NCBI GenBank assembly: GCA_013154175.1 | Contig: JAADCZ010000064.1 | Location: 1 to 55,217 of the forward strand | Source: Thermodesulfobacteriota bacterium | Lineage (GTDB): Bacteria > Desulfobacterota > Dissulfuribacteria > Dissulfuribacterales > QOAL01 | DNA: 55,217 nucleotides | Direction of reading: 5' to 3' | Part shown: piece by piece, positions 25,574-34,432 of the stretch | Layout of the letters: every line of letters begins with the position of its first letter | How positions within the stretch are numbered: position 1 is the stretch's first letter | Notes under the pieces: generated by a model | What the model was told of the DNA's origin: nothing | What the model saw: the letters and a program-made list of their open reading frames with translations, nothing else | The model's database searches: none | Made by a program: the position numbers and the translations under genes

Positions 25574-26547
25574 GACGAGGCAACCAAGAATAGTCCTAGG
25601 GACACAATGTAAAAGATAAAGGCGCTCCCATAGAGGAGCCTTACTGCCTCAAATATGTCTCTTGGTTCAGGAGGCCTTCCCTGCCTGTTTATATAGGGCA
25701 TATCCTTTAGCGTGCCGTGATATACCACAGGGCCTCCGAGCCTTACGCCAAGAACGTATGCAAAGCCCGCCTCTGGAAAGCCAGAGTTGGGGCTTGTGCT
25801 CAACCTGGCATCCTGCAAGATTCCCCTAACAACTTGCCCAAAGGGCCTCTTTTTACATATCAAACCGGCAAGAGCCACACAGGGTACAGAAAGCCTTGCG
25901 GGCAAAAAATTTGCCAAATCATCGAGCCTTGCAGCAAACCTGCCAAAATCCCTGTAGCGCTCTGTCTTGTAGCCAATCATGGAATCAAGGGTGCTAACCA
26001 TCTTGAAGGTCATGCAAAGCCCAGCACCCCCAAGGGTTGCATAAAAAAAGGGCGAGCACACCCCATCAACTAGGTTCTCGGAAACTGTCTCTATGGCAGA
26101 CCTGGCAACTTCTGATTCATCCATGTCTTTGGTCTGCCTGCTAACGAGCATGGAAAGCCTTCTTCTTGCCAAATCGAGGTCACTGGAACAAAGGGCCTCG
26201 TAAACCTTCAACACCTCGTTTGCCAAACACCTAAGACAAAGCCCATAATAGATTAATAGTGCGGAAAGAAGCAGAAACAACCAGTAGGACAACCCTCTAA
26301 CCATGCTCAAAACAGATGTCACCACAAAAAATGTGAGACCAATAAGGGCAGTGCTCATCACCAGCCCTGCAATGAATTCATTTCTCAAATGGGCTCTGGC
26401 ACGCTTTTCACCCCATGAGATGGCTGCACCCATCATCCTGACTGGATGCAGCGGATTGTCCTTGTCCCCAAGGAGGAGATCCAACAAAATGGCCCCCACC
26501 AGGGCATAGCTCCCAAAGGGTTTCATGGCAAAGGGTTCAAACATCAA
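25570..26547 (-). CDS. cbiB: Adenosylcobinamide-phosphate synthase
   Basis: A 325-residue CbiB/CobD-type integral membrane protein. LLGDKDNPLHPVRMMG near the N-terminus, ETVSENLVDGVCSPFFYA, and STLDSMIGYKTERYRDFGR with RLDDLANFLPARLS are the family signatures. It attaches aminopropanol phosphate to adenosylcobyric acid in cobalamin nucleotide-loop assembly. It overlaps cbiP upstream by 11 bases and the glycosyltransferase downstream by four. Confidence 0.95.
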   Translation of the reverse strand: MMFEPFAMKPFGSYALVGAILLDLLLGDKDNPLHPVRMMGAAISWGEKRARAHLRNEFIAGLVMSTALIGLTFFVVTSVLSMVRGLSYWLFLLLSALLIYYGLCLRCLANEVLKVYEALCSSDLDLARRRLSMLVSRQTKDMDESEVARSAIETVSENLVDGVCSPFFYATLGGAGLCMTFKMVSTLDSMIGYKTERYRDFGRFAARLDDLANFLPARLSVPCVALAGLICKKRPFGQVVRGILQDARLSTSPNSGFPEAGFAYVLGVRLGGPVVYHGTLKDMPYINRQGRPPEPRDIFEAVRLLYGSAFIFYIVSLGLFLVASS

Positions 26548-28048
26548 TGAGGCCCAGAAGTCTTTCTGTGTCGCAATTGGTCTCGAGCCAGTCTGCCAGT
26601 TTGTCGAAGTGGCTCAACCTGTATCTCTTGTAATTTAGGGTTGCTGGCAAGGGATCAAGCCTGCGTCTTTTTCGCACGAAATTAAGAAAGGAACGTCTAA
26701 AAAGGTCATTATCGAAGATACCGTGGATGTAGGTACCAAATATGCCCCGGTTACAATCAAAAAAACCTGTAAGCTCTCCCTCGTGCCCCTCCATCAGGCA
26801 CCCTTCTGCTCCTGCCGCACCCAGGAAGTGGCTCCTTCCCATGTGTATCTCATAACCTTCTATCTCCATGGGCTCGCTGTGGAGCGCGTTGCACGAAAAG
26901 CTCGTCCTGTACTGCCGAAGCACCTTGTCCTTGGCCATTTCTGTCTTGAGGGGAAGAAGACCAAATCCGTCGCACTTTCCAGGGGTTCCATCACTGCCAT
27001 AAGGGTCATCTATCTCTGCGCCAAGCATCTGAAAACCTCCACAGACCCCTGCGACCACACCCCCCTTTGAAACAAAATCCTCCAGGGCCCCTTGCCAACC
27101 GCGCTCCTTCAGAAATTTCAGATCAGACGTCGTGGCCTTTGTACCAGGAAGGATTATCAAATCGGCCCCTGAGGCAGCCTTGGGATCAGAGGAGAGAAAT
27201 ACCCTCACATCGGGTTCGAGGCCAAGGGGGGCAAAATCTGTGAAGTTGCTAATTCTTGGCACCTGCACAATGCAGACCCGCACATCGGCCTCGGCCTTTG
27301 AACCCTGTGATTCCACCTTTCTTACAAAGACACCATCTTCCTCATCCACGTGGATGTCGTGGAACCAAGGCAGCACCCCCAAAACAGGGATGGGAACAAT
27401 CTGGTAAAACATATCCAGCCCAGGCTCCAGGAGGCGGACATCCCCCCTGAATTTGTTTATCATAAATGCCTCAACGAGGTTGCGATACTCGTCTTGAATC
27501 AGGTCGTAGGTGCCTTTAAGGCTTGCGAATACCCCACCCTTGTCGATATCGGCAACAATTATCACAGGCGCACGGGCATAGTCTGCCATCTTCATGTTGA
27601 CAATGTCTGTTGATTGAAGGTTTATCTCTGCCGGGCTTCCTGCCCCCTCCAGGACGATCACGTCAAACTCGCTGCTAAGGCTGTCATAGGCCTCGGTGAC
27701 CACCTGCCAGTGGATGCGCGAACGTTTGTAATAATCCATTGCCCCAAGGTGTTCCCTGGGCTCTCCCATGAGAATGACCTGGCTCCTTGCATCTGCCGAT
27801 GGTTTAAGGAGCACGGGATTCATACGCACATCTGGCAGCAGGCCACACGCCTCTGCCTGAAAAACCTGCGCCCTTCCCATCTCCTTTCCATCAGCAGTCA
27901 CAAAGGAATTGAGGGCCATATTTTGGGCCTTGAAGGGAGCCACCCTTACCCCCCTGCGGCTTAGGAGTCTGCACATGGCCGCAGCAACTATGCTCTTTCC
28001 AACACCAGAGCCTGTGCCCTGGAACATTATGCTTCTTGCCCTAGACAT
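26537..28048 (-). CDS. cbiP: Cobyric acid synthase
   Basis: A 503-residue CobQ/CbiP enzyme. The N-terminal P-loop SIMFQGTGSGVGKS is followed by FKAQNMALNS and VLEGAGSPAEINL. The C-terminal class I glutamine amidotransferase domain has GVCGGFQMLGAEI (nucleophile Cys) and GTYIHGIFDN (catalytic His). It amidates four carboxyl groups of adenosylcobyrinic acid diamide using glutamine and ATP. The ATG at 28048 gives the standard N-terminus; a TTG 15 codons upstream has no ribosome site. It leads a tight run with cbiB, a glycosyltransferase, an HDOD protein and a kinase. Confidence 0.95.
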   Translation of the reverse strand: MSRARSIMFQGTGSGVGKSIVAAAMCRLLSRRGVRVAPFKAQNMALNSFVTADGKEMGRAQVFQAEACGLLPDVRMNPVLLKPSADARSQVILMGEPREHLGAMDYYKRSRIHWQVVTEAYDSLSSEFDVIVLEGAGSPAEINLQSTDIVNMKMADYARAPVIIVADIDKGGVFASLKGTYDLIQDEYRNLVEAFMINKFRGDVRLLEPGLDMFYQIVPIPVLGVLPWFHDIHVDEEDGVFVRKVESQGSKAEADVRVCIVQVPRISNFTDFAPLGLEPDVRVFLSSDPKAASGADLIILPGTKATTSDLKFLKERGWQGALEDFVSKGGVVAGVCGGFQMLGAEIDDPYGSDGTPGKCDGFGLLPLKTEMAKDKVLRQYRTSFSCNALHSEPMEIEGYEIHMGRSHFLGAAGAEGCLMEGHEGELTGFFDCNRGIFGTYIHGIFDNDLFRRSFLNFVRKRRRLDPLPATLNYKRYRLSHFDKLADWLETNCDTERLLGLIDV

Positions 28049-28195
28049 AGGCAGAGAAATTAGAACAGTGGAGGGATTTAGGCAACAGGCCAAAAAGCAT
28101 TATCTGGCCCGTGGCCCATGTCTCAACCAGACGGGACCAACAGGGGGAATGGGGAAAAGGGTGTGGAATGCGCTTTCCCTGCCTGCTCCTCGGGA

Positions 28196-28918
28196 TCAAA
28201 GGCCCCTTTCTTCAAGCCCTTTCTGTATCTCTTTTTGAATCTGAACAACCGTGGCGACAGGATCCTCTGCCCTTGAAATGGGGCGGCCTATTACAACATA
28301 GTCTGCACCATTTTTGATGGCCTCCTTGGCAGAGGCAACTCGCTTTTGATCATCCTTTTCTATGTCGCGATTGATACCAGGGCGTATTCCCGGGGTGACG
28401 ATGATAAAGTTGTCCCCCAGCTCCTTTCTCAGGGACGCTGTCTCCCTAGGGGATGCCACAACGCCGTCACACCCGAGATCCACGGCCTTTTTTGCCCTAA
28501 GAAGCACCAGGTCCTCAATGGAGCCCTCGAGGCCCAGCTGCCGCATGTCCGACTCATCAAAGGATGTCAGCACTGTGACCGCCAAAATCTTAAGGTCTTC
28601 CTTTTCCCTAACGGCCGCCTCTATGATTGGTTCGTTTCCATGCACAGTGGCAAAGGTGACACCCCTGTCCCTGAGTTGTGCAACGGCATTCTGCACGGTC
28701 TCTGGTATGTCAAAAAACTTCAGATCCACCATGACCTTGTGGCCTCTGCCAGTAATCTCCTCGACCACTGGCCACCAGCCAGCAAGAAACAACTGGAGCC
28801 CAACCTTGTAGAAATGTATATGGTCTCCAAGAAGGTCTAGCCACTTTTTTGCCTCGTCCACATTTGGGACATCGAGGGCAAAGATTATTCTTTCTTTAAG
28901 GGGAATGTTCTTGGACAT
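28196..28918 (-). CDS. pyrF: Orotidine 5'-phosphate decarboxylase
   Basis: A 240-residue PyrF. IIFALDVPNVDEAKKWLD is the first strand; MVDLKFFDIPETV contains the catalytic Asp-x-Lys-x-x-Asp network; TPGIRPG and YVVIGRPISRAEDP are the phosphate-binding end of the TIM barrel. It makes UMP from OMP in pyrimidine synthesis. The ATG at 28918 matches the family N-terminus; a 22-codon extension (to 28984) is not homologous-looking. It precedes cbiP on the same strand with a 147-base gap. Confidence 0.95.
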   Translation of the reverse strand: MSKNIPLKERIIFALDVPNVDEAKKWLDLLGDHIHFYKVGLQLFLAGWWPVVEEITGRGHKVMVDLKFFDIPETVQNAVAQLRDRGVTFATVHGNEPIIEAAVREKEDLKILAVTVLTSFDESDMRQLGLEGSIEDLVLLRAKKAVDLGCDGVVASPRETASLRKELGDNFIIVTPGIRPGINRDIEKDDQKRVASAKEAIKNGADYVVIGRPISRAEDPVATVVQIQKEIQKGLEERGL

Positions 28919-29068
28919 GTTAGCCACAAATAGAGACTTCCTTGCAGAACCTCCAGGGTTCTTGAGACAAGAAAGACCTTTCAACTGGATTTAAAAGTTT
29001 GTTAAAAGTAAACTCCTCAATTTTCAGGCTGAACAGCGGCCTAAAAGCGGGGATGAAAAAGGAAAATT

Positions 29069-29143
29069 TGGTGGGCGGTACTGGGATCGAACCAGTGACT
29101 TCCACCGTGTGAAGGTGGCACTCTCCCGCTGAGTTAACCGCCC
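29069..29143 (-). tRNA. tRNA-Val, anticodon CAC
   Basis: A complete cloverleaf: acceptor GGGCGGT/ACCGCCC, D-stem ACTC/GAGT, anticodon stem CCACC/GGTGG with loop TTCACAC (anticodon CAC, reading GUG), and T-stem ACTGG/CCAGT with TTCGATC. The discriminator is A and CCA is encoded (29069-29071). A well-formed promoter lies 23 bases upstream. Confidence 0.95.
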
Positions 29144-29165
29144 ATCTATCTCTCTAATATGAGAA

Positions 29166-29194
29166 GTAATAAAGAGATGTTCATGCCTTGTCAA
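29166..29194 (-). promoter_or_regulatory. Sigma-70-type promoter for tRNA-Val
   Basis: On the minus strand, TTGACA (29194-29189), a 17-base spacer and TATTAC (29171-29166). The predicted start falls about 15 bases before the tRNA 5' end. Confidence 0.65.
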
Positions 29195-29251
29195 CTCTTA
29201 AAATTAGGGTAAAAGTGCTGAAATCTTTGAACACCAACCAAGCGGATTGAA

Positions 29252-30460
29252 ATGAACTCAATGAATCTGATGAAGGACAGCCAAATAGAAGCACGAGCAG
29301 CCTGTGCCGGCACTGTCATCTGGGATAGCGGACGCGATCTCGGCTTTGATGACATGTCCCTTCTCTTTTCAAGCCCAGTTGCAACCTTGAGTGTACCACC
29401 CGATGGCACAGAAAAGGACCTTGAGACCCTGTTCCTCGAACTTGAAAGAGGTCTTAATGACGGACTATTCGCTGCAGGCTGGATTGCCTATGAGGCAGGC
29501 TACCTCTTGATTCCAAAACTCAGGCAGCACCTCTTGACCAAAAGGCCCAACGTCCCCCTTGCATGGTTTGGTCTCTATGAAAAGCCAGAGCTCTTTCACC
29601 CAAAAGATACGCCCCTTCCCCCTGGACACCATTTCCCAAATATCAGCCTCAAGCTCGATACCACCAGGGAGCAATTTATTAGGGCAATAGACAAGATCCA
29701 CGACTACATCCGTTCAGGAGACACCTACCAGATAAACTACACCATCCGCGGCCATTTTCCCTTTCACGGAAACGCCTTTGACCTCTATCAGACACTTAAA
29801 CAGAGACAACAGGTGGGCTACAGCGCCTTCATTCACCCCGCTGAAGGTCTCGACATCCTGTCTCTGTCTCCCGAGCTCTTCTTCAAGAAAAGGGGAAGAA
29901 AGATCCAGTCGAAGCCCATGAAAGGCACGGCCAAAAGGGGCAAAGACCCCGAAGAAGACAAAAGGATCGGGCGAGAACTCGGCTTGGATGAAAAGAATCG
30001 GGCAGAAAATGTAATGATTGTCGACCTTCTAAGAAACGACCTTGGCCGCATTTGCGAAACAGGCTCTGTGAAAGTGCCGGAACTTTTCAAGGTGGAGCGC
30101 TACCAGACCCTGTTCCAGATGATCTCCACTGTTGAAGGGCTCTTGAGCAAAGGGACGAGGTGGTCTCAAATATTTCGCGCCCTGTTTCCCTGCGGCTCCA
30201 TTACAGGCGCCCCAAAGATAAGATCCATGGAGATTATTGCCGAGATAGAGAACACCCCCAGGGGCATCTACACCGGAGCCATAGGAGTCATCACGCCCCA
30301 GGGGGATTGTGTGTTCAACGTGGCAATTAGGACCATCACCATAAAAGAAGGCCAGGGGGAGATTGGAATTGGCGCAGGGATAACAATTGGCTCGAGTGGC
30401 ATCGAGGAGTTTGAAGAGACGGTCCTCAAGGCAAGATTCCTCACCCAGGACATAACCTAG
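29252..30460 (+). CDS. pabB: Aminodeoxychorismate synthase component I
   Basis: A 402-residue chorismate-utilising enzyme. SPELFFKKRGRKIQSKPMKGT carries the PMKGT lysine that marks PabB over anthranilate synthase. AENVMIVDLLRNDLGRICE, QTLFQMISTVEG and PCGSITGAPKIRSMEIIAEIE are the chorismate-binding core. With a PabA glutaminase (not in this window) it makes 4-amino-4-deoxychorismate for folate. The N-terminal part is short, as in stand-alone or PabBC-type enzymes. pabC follows after three bases, a split form of the fused PabB-PabC protein found elsewhere. Confidence 0.92.
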   Translation: MNSMNLMKDSQIEARAACAGTVIWDSGRDLGFDDMSLLFSSPVATLSVPPDGTEKDLETLFLELERGLNDGLFAAGWIAYEAGYLLIPKLRQHLLTKRPNVPLAWFGLYEKPELFHPKDTPLPPGHHFPNISLKLDTTREQFIRAIDKIHDYIRSGDTYQINYTIRGHFPFHGNAFDLYQTLKQRQQVGYSAFIHPAEGLDILSLSPELFFKKRGRKIQSKPMKGTAKRGKDPEEDKRIGRELGLDEKNRAENVMIVDLLRNDLGRICETGSVKVPELFKVERYQTLFQMISTVEGLLSKGTRWSQIFRALFPCGSITGAPKIRSMEIIAEIENTPRGIYTGAIGVITPQGDCVFNVAIRTITIKEGQGEIGIGAGITIGSSGIEEFEETVLKARFLTQDIT

Positions 30461-30463
30461 ACC

Positions 30464-31132
30464 ATGAAATCACCCACGGATCTTGAACTCATTGAAACCA
30501 TGCGCTGGTCCAGAAAGGATGCCAGTGGCCATTCAAGGGGCTATTTCCTCCTGGATCTACACCTTGACAGACTAGAGGCATCGGCGCGTTTCTTTGGCTT
30601 TTCCCTGGACTTGGCCAAGATAGAAAGGGCCCTGGTCGAACTTGAAAAGAGCCTGATGAAAAGGGGGGATGAAACCTTTCTTGTGCGACTCCTATTGAGA
30701 AAGGATGGGACATTCCATCTTGAAGAGCGGATTATCCCCTCAAGGATGGACCAGCCCGTTGCCGTTGACATATCTTCGCATCGGGTAAACAGTAGCGACC
30801 TTTTTTTGTACCATAAGACCACAAGACGCCAGCTCTTTGACAAGGAAAGAAAACGGCTGACCCAAAAGGGCCTATACGAAACCATCTTTTTAAATGAAAA
30901 GGGGGAGCTGACCCAGGGCACCATAACAAACATCTTTCTGGATATGAAAGGGCCACGGCTTGTGACCCCGCCCCTTGAATGCGGGCTCTTGCCAGGCACG
31001 CTGCGGCGCCACCTCCTCGATACGGCAAAGGCCTCGGAACAGGTCCTGACCCTCGAAGACCTGAAGCAGGCATCCAGGGTGTTCGTTGGCAACTCGGTCA
31101 GGGGGTTGCTACTTGCAGATGTCCGAATCTAG
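30464..31132 (+). CDS. pabC: Class IV aminotransferase, aminodeoxychorismate lyase-like
   Basis: A 222-residue fold-type IV PLP enzyme. It begins at LIETMRWSRKDASG, the same way as the C-terminal half of fused PabB-PabC proteins, so it is shorter than E. coli PabC (269). FLYHKTTRRQLFD supplies the PLP lysine region; TQGTITNIFL and CGLLPGTLRRHLLD are family signatures. It should release pyruvate from aminodeoxychorismate to give p-aminobenzoate. It starts three bases after pabB. Confidence 0.88.
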   Translation: MKSPTDLELIETMRWSRKDASGHSRGYFLLDLHLDRLEASARFFGFSLDLAKIERALVELEKSLMKRGDETFLVRLLLRKDGTFHLEERIIPSRMDQPVAVDISSHRVNSSDLFLYHKTTRRQLFDKERKRLTQKGLYETIFLNEKGELTQGTITNIFLDMKGPRLVTPPLECGLLPGTLRRHLLDTAKASEQVLTLEDLKQASRVFVGNSVRGLLLADVRI

Positions 31133-31173
31133 CCTTGGCAAAGACCAGGCAACCAGAAAGGGCGCTACAAATC

Positions 31174-31764
31174 CTAATTTGCATCATCCCCACCTCCATA
31201 GAGGCGCTGACTTATGCGTGCCGCCTTTTCCGGCGACATATTGGCAAGAATTTTTGCCACCTTCTTGCTCTTCATTATTGAGAAAAGGCGCGTCACGGTG
31301 TCTTCGTCCATCTTGTCCAGGAGGGCAGCTGCCCTTACAGGGTCCATGGAGCTGTAAACCCCTGCCAGATGCTGAAGTCGTGCCTCTTCCTCGAAACGCT
31401 TCTTCTTTACTGGGCCTTCGAGTTTACGCTGAAGATCCTTCAGCTGCTTAATCTTCTCATCTATGTCCCTTTCGAGGAGTCGCAGATTCTCCTCCTTGTC
31501 ATCGAGGGCCTTTTCCCTGTCCTGAAGTTTGGCCATCTTGATGCGCAACATGCGAAGAAGCTCTGGATGACAAGCACTCTCATCATGCTCGGTCAAGGTC
31601 TTGGCATTGTCAGACTGACCAGAGGCGGCAGCCGAGGCAACATTTTCAAGGATTGGCGGATCTGTGTCCAAATGGCAAAGCATTGCCGTCACTACCGCCA
31701 GCTTGGCAATGAGGGCCACGGCCAGGACCTTTATCCATACTCTGCCCATTGAGATGCCTTTCAT
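31174..31764 (-). CDS. MotE-like flagellar protein
   Basis: A 196-residue protein with an N-terminal membrane helix (VWIKVLAVALIAKLAVVTA), a periplasmic coiled coil (about residues 80-130, rich in Lys/Glu heptads) and a C-terminal MgtE-N/FliG-like helical module (YSSMDPVRAAALLDKMDED and ILANMSPEKAARISQ). This matches MotE, the chaperone/structural partner of the flagellar motor, often found next to fliJ. It overlaps the fliJ stop by four bases and is the last gene of the flagellar operon. No terminator is obvious downstream. Confidence 0.82.
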   Translation of the reverse strand: MKGISMGRVWIKVLAVALIAKLAVVTAMLCHLDTDPPILENVASAAASGQSDNAKTLTEHDESACHPELLRMLRIKMAKLQDREKALDDKEENLRLLERDIDEKIKQLKDLQRKLEGPVKKKRFEEEARLQHLAGVYSSMDPVRAAALLDKMDEDTVTRLFSIMKSKKVAKILANMSPEKAARISQRLYGGGDDAN

Positions 31765-32213
31765 CTATTTTTGCTCCTGTCACGGGCATGACTGAGGGAT
31801 ACCAGCTCGTCCAGCTCCTTTTGAAGCTCCGCATCCACCTCCTTGAGATAACGCTTAAGATCCCTGTCCTTAAGCCCAGAGACGAGTTCAGTGTCCATGT
31901 GCCTTTGACGAAGCTGGCCCCTGGCCTGGGCAAGCTCAACCTTGGCCTGCTTGAGCCTTTGATCCAGCTCCCTGCACTTTTGCTCCATGTGAGAAATAAG
32001 CTGACACCTGAAGTTGAAATCCGATGACATGATTCCCTCCTCCATTCCGTCTCTCAAGCGTTCCTCTTCCTTTTTCAACTTCTCCTTTTGCATTTTCAAC
32101 TCTTCTTCAAGTGACTTTAGATTTCCCAGGGCCTTGGCGAACTCCATTTCAGCTACTTCTTCGAGACGTTGCCTCACCCTCAAGAGCGCCTCTAGCCTGA
32201 ACTTGAACTTCAT
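31761..32213 (-). CDS. fliJ: Flagellar export protein FliJ
   Basis: A 150-residue almost wholly alpha-helical coiled-coil protein beginning MKFKFRLEALLRVRQRLEE, the FliJ N-terminal signature. FliJ sits in the FliI hexamer as a gamma-subunit-like stalk and helps couple proton motive force to protein export. It starts 12 bases after fliI and overlaps the motE-like gene by four. Confidence 0.9.
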   Translation of the reverse strand: MKFKFRLEALLRVRQRLEEVAEMEFAKALGNLKSLEEELKMQKEKLKKEEERLRDGMEEGIMSSDFNFRCQLISHMEQKCRELDQRLKQAKVELAQARGQLRQRHMDTELVSGLKDRDLKRYLKEVDAELQKELDELVSLSHARDRSKNR

Positions 32214-32225
32214 ACCCTAAGCCTT

Positions 32226-33572
32226 TTACTGAAACATGCTGATGAGTCTGGATATGGACTCCTCCAGACTCGACCGCTCATCCACCGACTGGGTCAGATA
32301 GGCCTTGACCTCGTCGATCTTGCTTAGGGCAAAATCTATCTCTGGGTTGGTACCCCTGGTGTAAGCCCCGAGATTGACCAGGTCTTCGGCCCTCTTGTAC
32401 ACGGACAGAACCTTGAGAAGCTTCTGATAGGAAGCTATCTGACCAGGTGCAGCAATGTCCCTCATTATCCTGCTGATGCTCTGAAGTATGTCTATTGCAG
32501 GGTAGTGACCCTGATGGGCGAGCTCCCTGCTGAGAACCACGTGCCCATCCACGATGCTCCGGACAGAGTCGGCAATGGGCTCGTTCATGTCGTCTCCCTC
32601 CACAAGAACAGTATAGATCCCGGTAATGCTGCCCTTTTCACCCTTCCTGCCGGCCCTTTCAAGGAGCTTGGGCAGCTCTGCAAATACCGAGGGCGTATAT
32701 CCCCTGGATGTCGGGGGCTCTCCAATGGACAGCCCCACCTCCCTGTGGGCCATTGCAAATCTCGTTACAGAATCCATCATGAGGATGACGTCCTTGCCCT
32801 TGTCCCTGAAATATTCTGCCAGGGCTGTGGCAAGGTATGCCCCTCTGAGCCTGATTAGTGGGGGCTGATCAGAGGTTGCCACAACGACCACAGATCTCTT
32901 CAGGCCCTCGGGGCCAAGGTCCCTTTCTATGAAATCCCTGAGCTCCCGGCCACGCTCACCAATGAGGCCAATAACGCTCACATCAGCTGAGGTGTGTCTC
33001 GCTATCATGCCAAGCAAGGTGCTCTTCCCCACACCGGAGCCTGCCATGATGGCAATCCTCTGACCCTTGCCAAGGGTCAGGCACCCATTTATGGCCCTTA
33101 TGCCCACATCCACCGGGGTGTCTATTCTGGGGCGTTCCATTGGATTTAGCGGGTCTGCATAGAGGGGATAGTATTCGTCGTAAAATATGGGCCCCTTGTC
33201 GTCGATGGGTATCCCCCTTGCGTCGAGCACGCGTCCAAGCAGCCTCTCTCCTACGCCCACGCGGGCATGCTCCTGGCTGACCCAAATCTTGCTCCCTGGC
33301 TCTATGCCCCGCATATCTCCAAGGGGCATGAGGAGAACCCGATTGTTCCTGAAACCCACCACCTCAGCGGTGAGGGCCTTGCCAGAGCCAACTTCCACAG
33401 AACAGATTCCTCCAATGGGCACTCCAGGCCCCTGGCCCTCTATGACCATGCCAACGACTTCCTTGACGATACCGCATACCCTTACGGGTTTTGTGACCTT
33501 GGCGGTCTCGATGTAGGGCTCGAGGCTCAAATCCAGGCTGTCGTGCAGGGACCAATTGTCAACACGGCTCAC
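32226..33572 (-). CDS. fliI: Flagellar export ATPase FliI
   Basis: A 448-residue F1-beta-like ATPase. GIMAGSGVGKSTLLGMIARH holds the Walker A loop, DVILMMDSVTRFAMAHREVG the Walker B, and GEPPTSRGYTPSVFAELPKL the conserved export-ATPase loop. It forms a hexamer at the base of the flagellar type III export gate and unfolds substrates. It overlaps fliH by four bases. Confidence 0.96.
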   Translation of the reverse strand: MSRVDNWSLHDSLDLSLEPYIETAKVTKPVRVCGIVKEVVGMVIEGQGPGVPIGGICSVEVGSGKALTAEVVGFRNNRVLLMPLGDMRGIEPGSKIWVSQEHARVGVGERLLGRVLDARGIPIDDKGPIFYDEYYPLYADPLNPMERPRIDTPVDVGIRAINGCLTLGKGQRIAIMAGSGVGKSTLLGMIARHTSADVSVIGLIGERGRELRDFIERDLGPEGLKRSVVVVATSDQPPLIRLRGAYLATALAEYFRDKGKDVILMMDSVTRFAMAHREVGLSIGEPPTSRGYTPSVFAELPKLLERAGRKGEKGSITGIYTVLVEGDDMNEPIADSVRSIVDGHVVLSRELAHQGHYPAIDILQSISRIMRDIAAPGQIASYQKLLKVLSVYKRAEDLVNLGAYTRGTNPEIDFALSKIDEVKAYLTQSVDERSSLEESISRLISMFQ

Positions 33573-34429
33573 TCTTGCGACTCCTCGATTGTCAAAATCT
33601 CTTCTGGAAGCTCTACCTCTGTGCGTTCATAAAGTTGCCTGCCAATATCCTCCATAATGGACTGCCATCTAGATTCCACAGACGCATCCACAAGGCCGAA
33701 GTCCGTCTCAATCATGCATCCGCCCCTGGTTACAGAGCCATCGGGCTGAAATTCCACCCGATTTCCCCCGGGTCCAGAAAGTCTGGCAATGAAGTCTTCC
33801 CCAAGATTTTCAAAGTCCCTGGGGTTTATGTGGACCTTCACGAGACTGCCTTCGACTGTCTTGTTCATGGCCTTTGTCAGGACCCTCGAAATGAGCTCCT
33901 TGTCCGAGGCAAGCTCCTTTTCCACCATTGCCTTTGCCACGAGTAGGGATATCTGGACCATCTGGGCCTCATAGGCCCTGGAGAGGCCTGCCGTTTCTTT
34001 CTTGAAGCTTTCAATAAGGTTTTCAAGGTGTTGAAGACCTATCTCGAACTGCTTTCTGCCAAGCTCTTCGCCATCCTTGCTTCCCTGTTCATAGCCAAGG
34101 GTGTAGGCCTGGCTCTCTATCTCCTCTGCATTCTTCTTTGCAGTTGAGACTATCTCCTCTGCCTCGGCCTTCAGTCTTGCTGCCTCTTGTTCCGCCTCTT
34201 CCAGTATCCTCTTGGCCTGCTCCTTTGCCTCAGCCACAAGGTCCCTCGTTTCAGCCTCTGACTGGACCTGTGGTTCACACTCGGCCTTTCCTTCTTCCTT
34301 GTCTGGAAGAAGACCAGACAGGCAGTTGAAGTCCTCACAGGCTGCATCCTGCTCCTTGTCCGAACCCGAAGCAGGTACTGTTTGAAACACGGTGAAGTTG
34401 CAACGACCACGCTTTATAACCCTTGCCAT
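33569..34429 (-). CDS. fliH: Flagellar assembly protein FliH
   Basis: A 286-residue protein. The N-terminal 60 residues are variable; the middle has Ala/Glu/Arg-rich helices with GxxxG-like spacing (EAEQEAARLKAEAEEIVSTA), and the C-terminal third carries the FliH/YscL fold (GGCMIETDFGLVDASVESRW). FliH binds FliI as a peripheral stalk and regulates its ATPase activity. It lies between fliG (3-base gap) and fliI (4-base overlap). Confidence 0.9.
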   Translation of the reverse strand: MARVIKRGRCNFTVFQTVPASGSDKEQDAACEDFNCLSGLLPDKEEGKAECEPQVQSEAETRDLVAEAKEQAKRILEEAEQEAARLKAEAEEIVSTAKKNAEEIESQAYTLGYEQGSKDGEELGRKQFEIGLQHLENLIESFKKETAGLSRAYEAQMVQISLLVAKAMVEKELASDKELISRVLTKAMNKTVEGSLVKVHINPRDFENLGEDFIARLSGPGGNRVEFQPDGSVTRGGCMIETDFGLVDASVESRWQSIMEDIGRQLYERTEVELPEEILTIEESQE

Positions 34430-34432
34430 AAG

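Noticed and set aside
28049..28195. Cobalamin riboswitch before cbiP
   Set aside because: Hairpins are present, but the conserved core and B12 box could not be matched by eye, so it is listed only as a structured leader.
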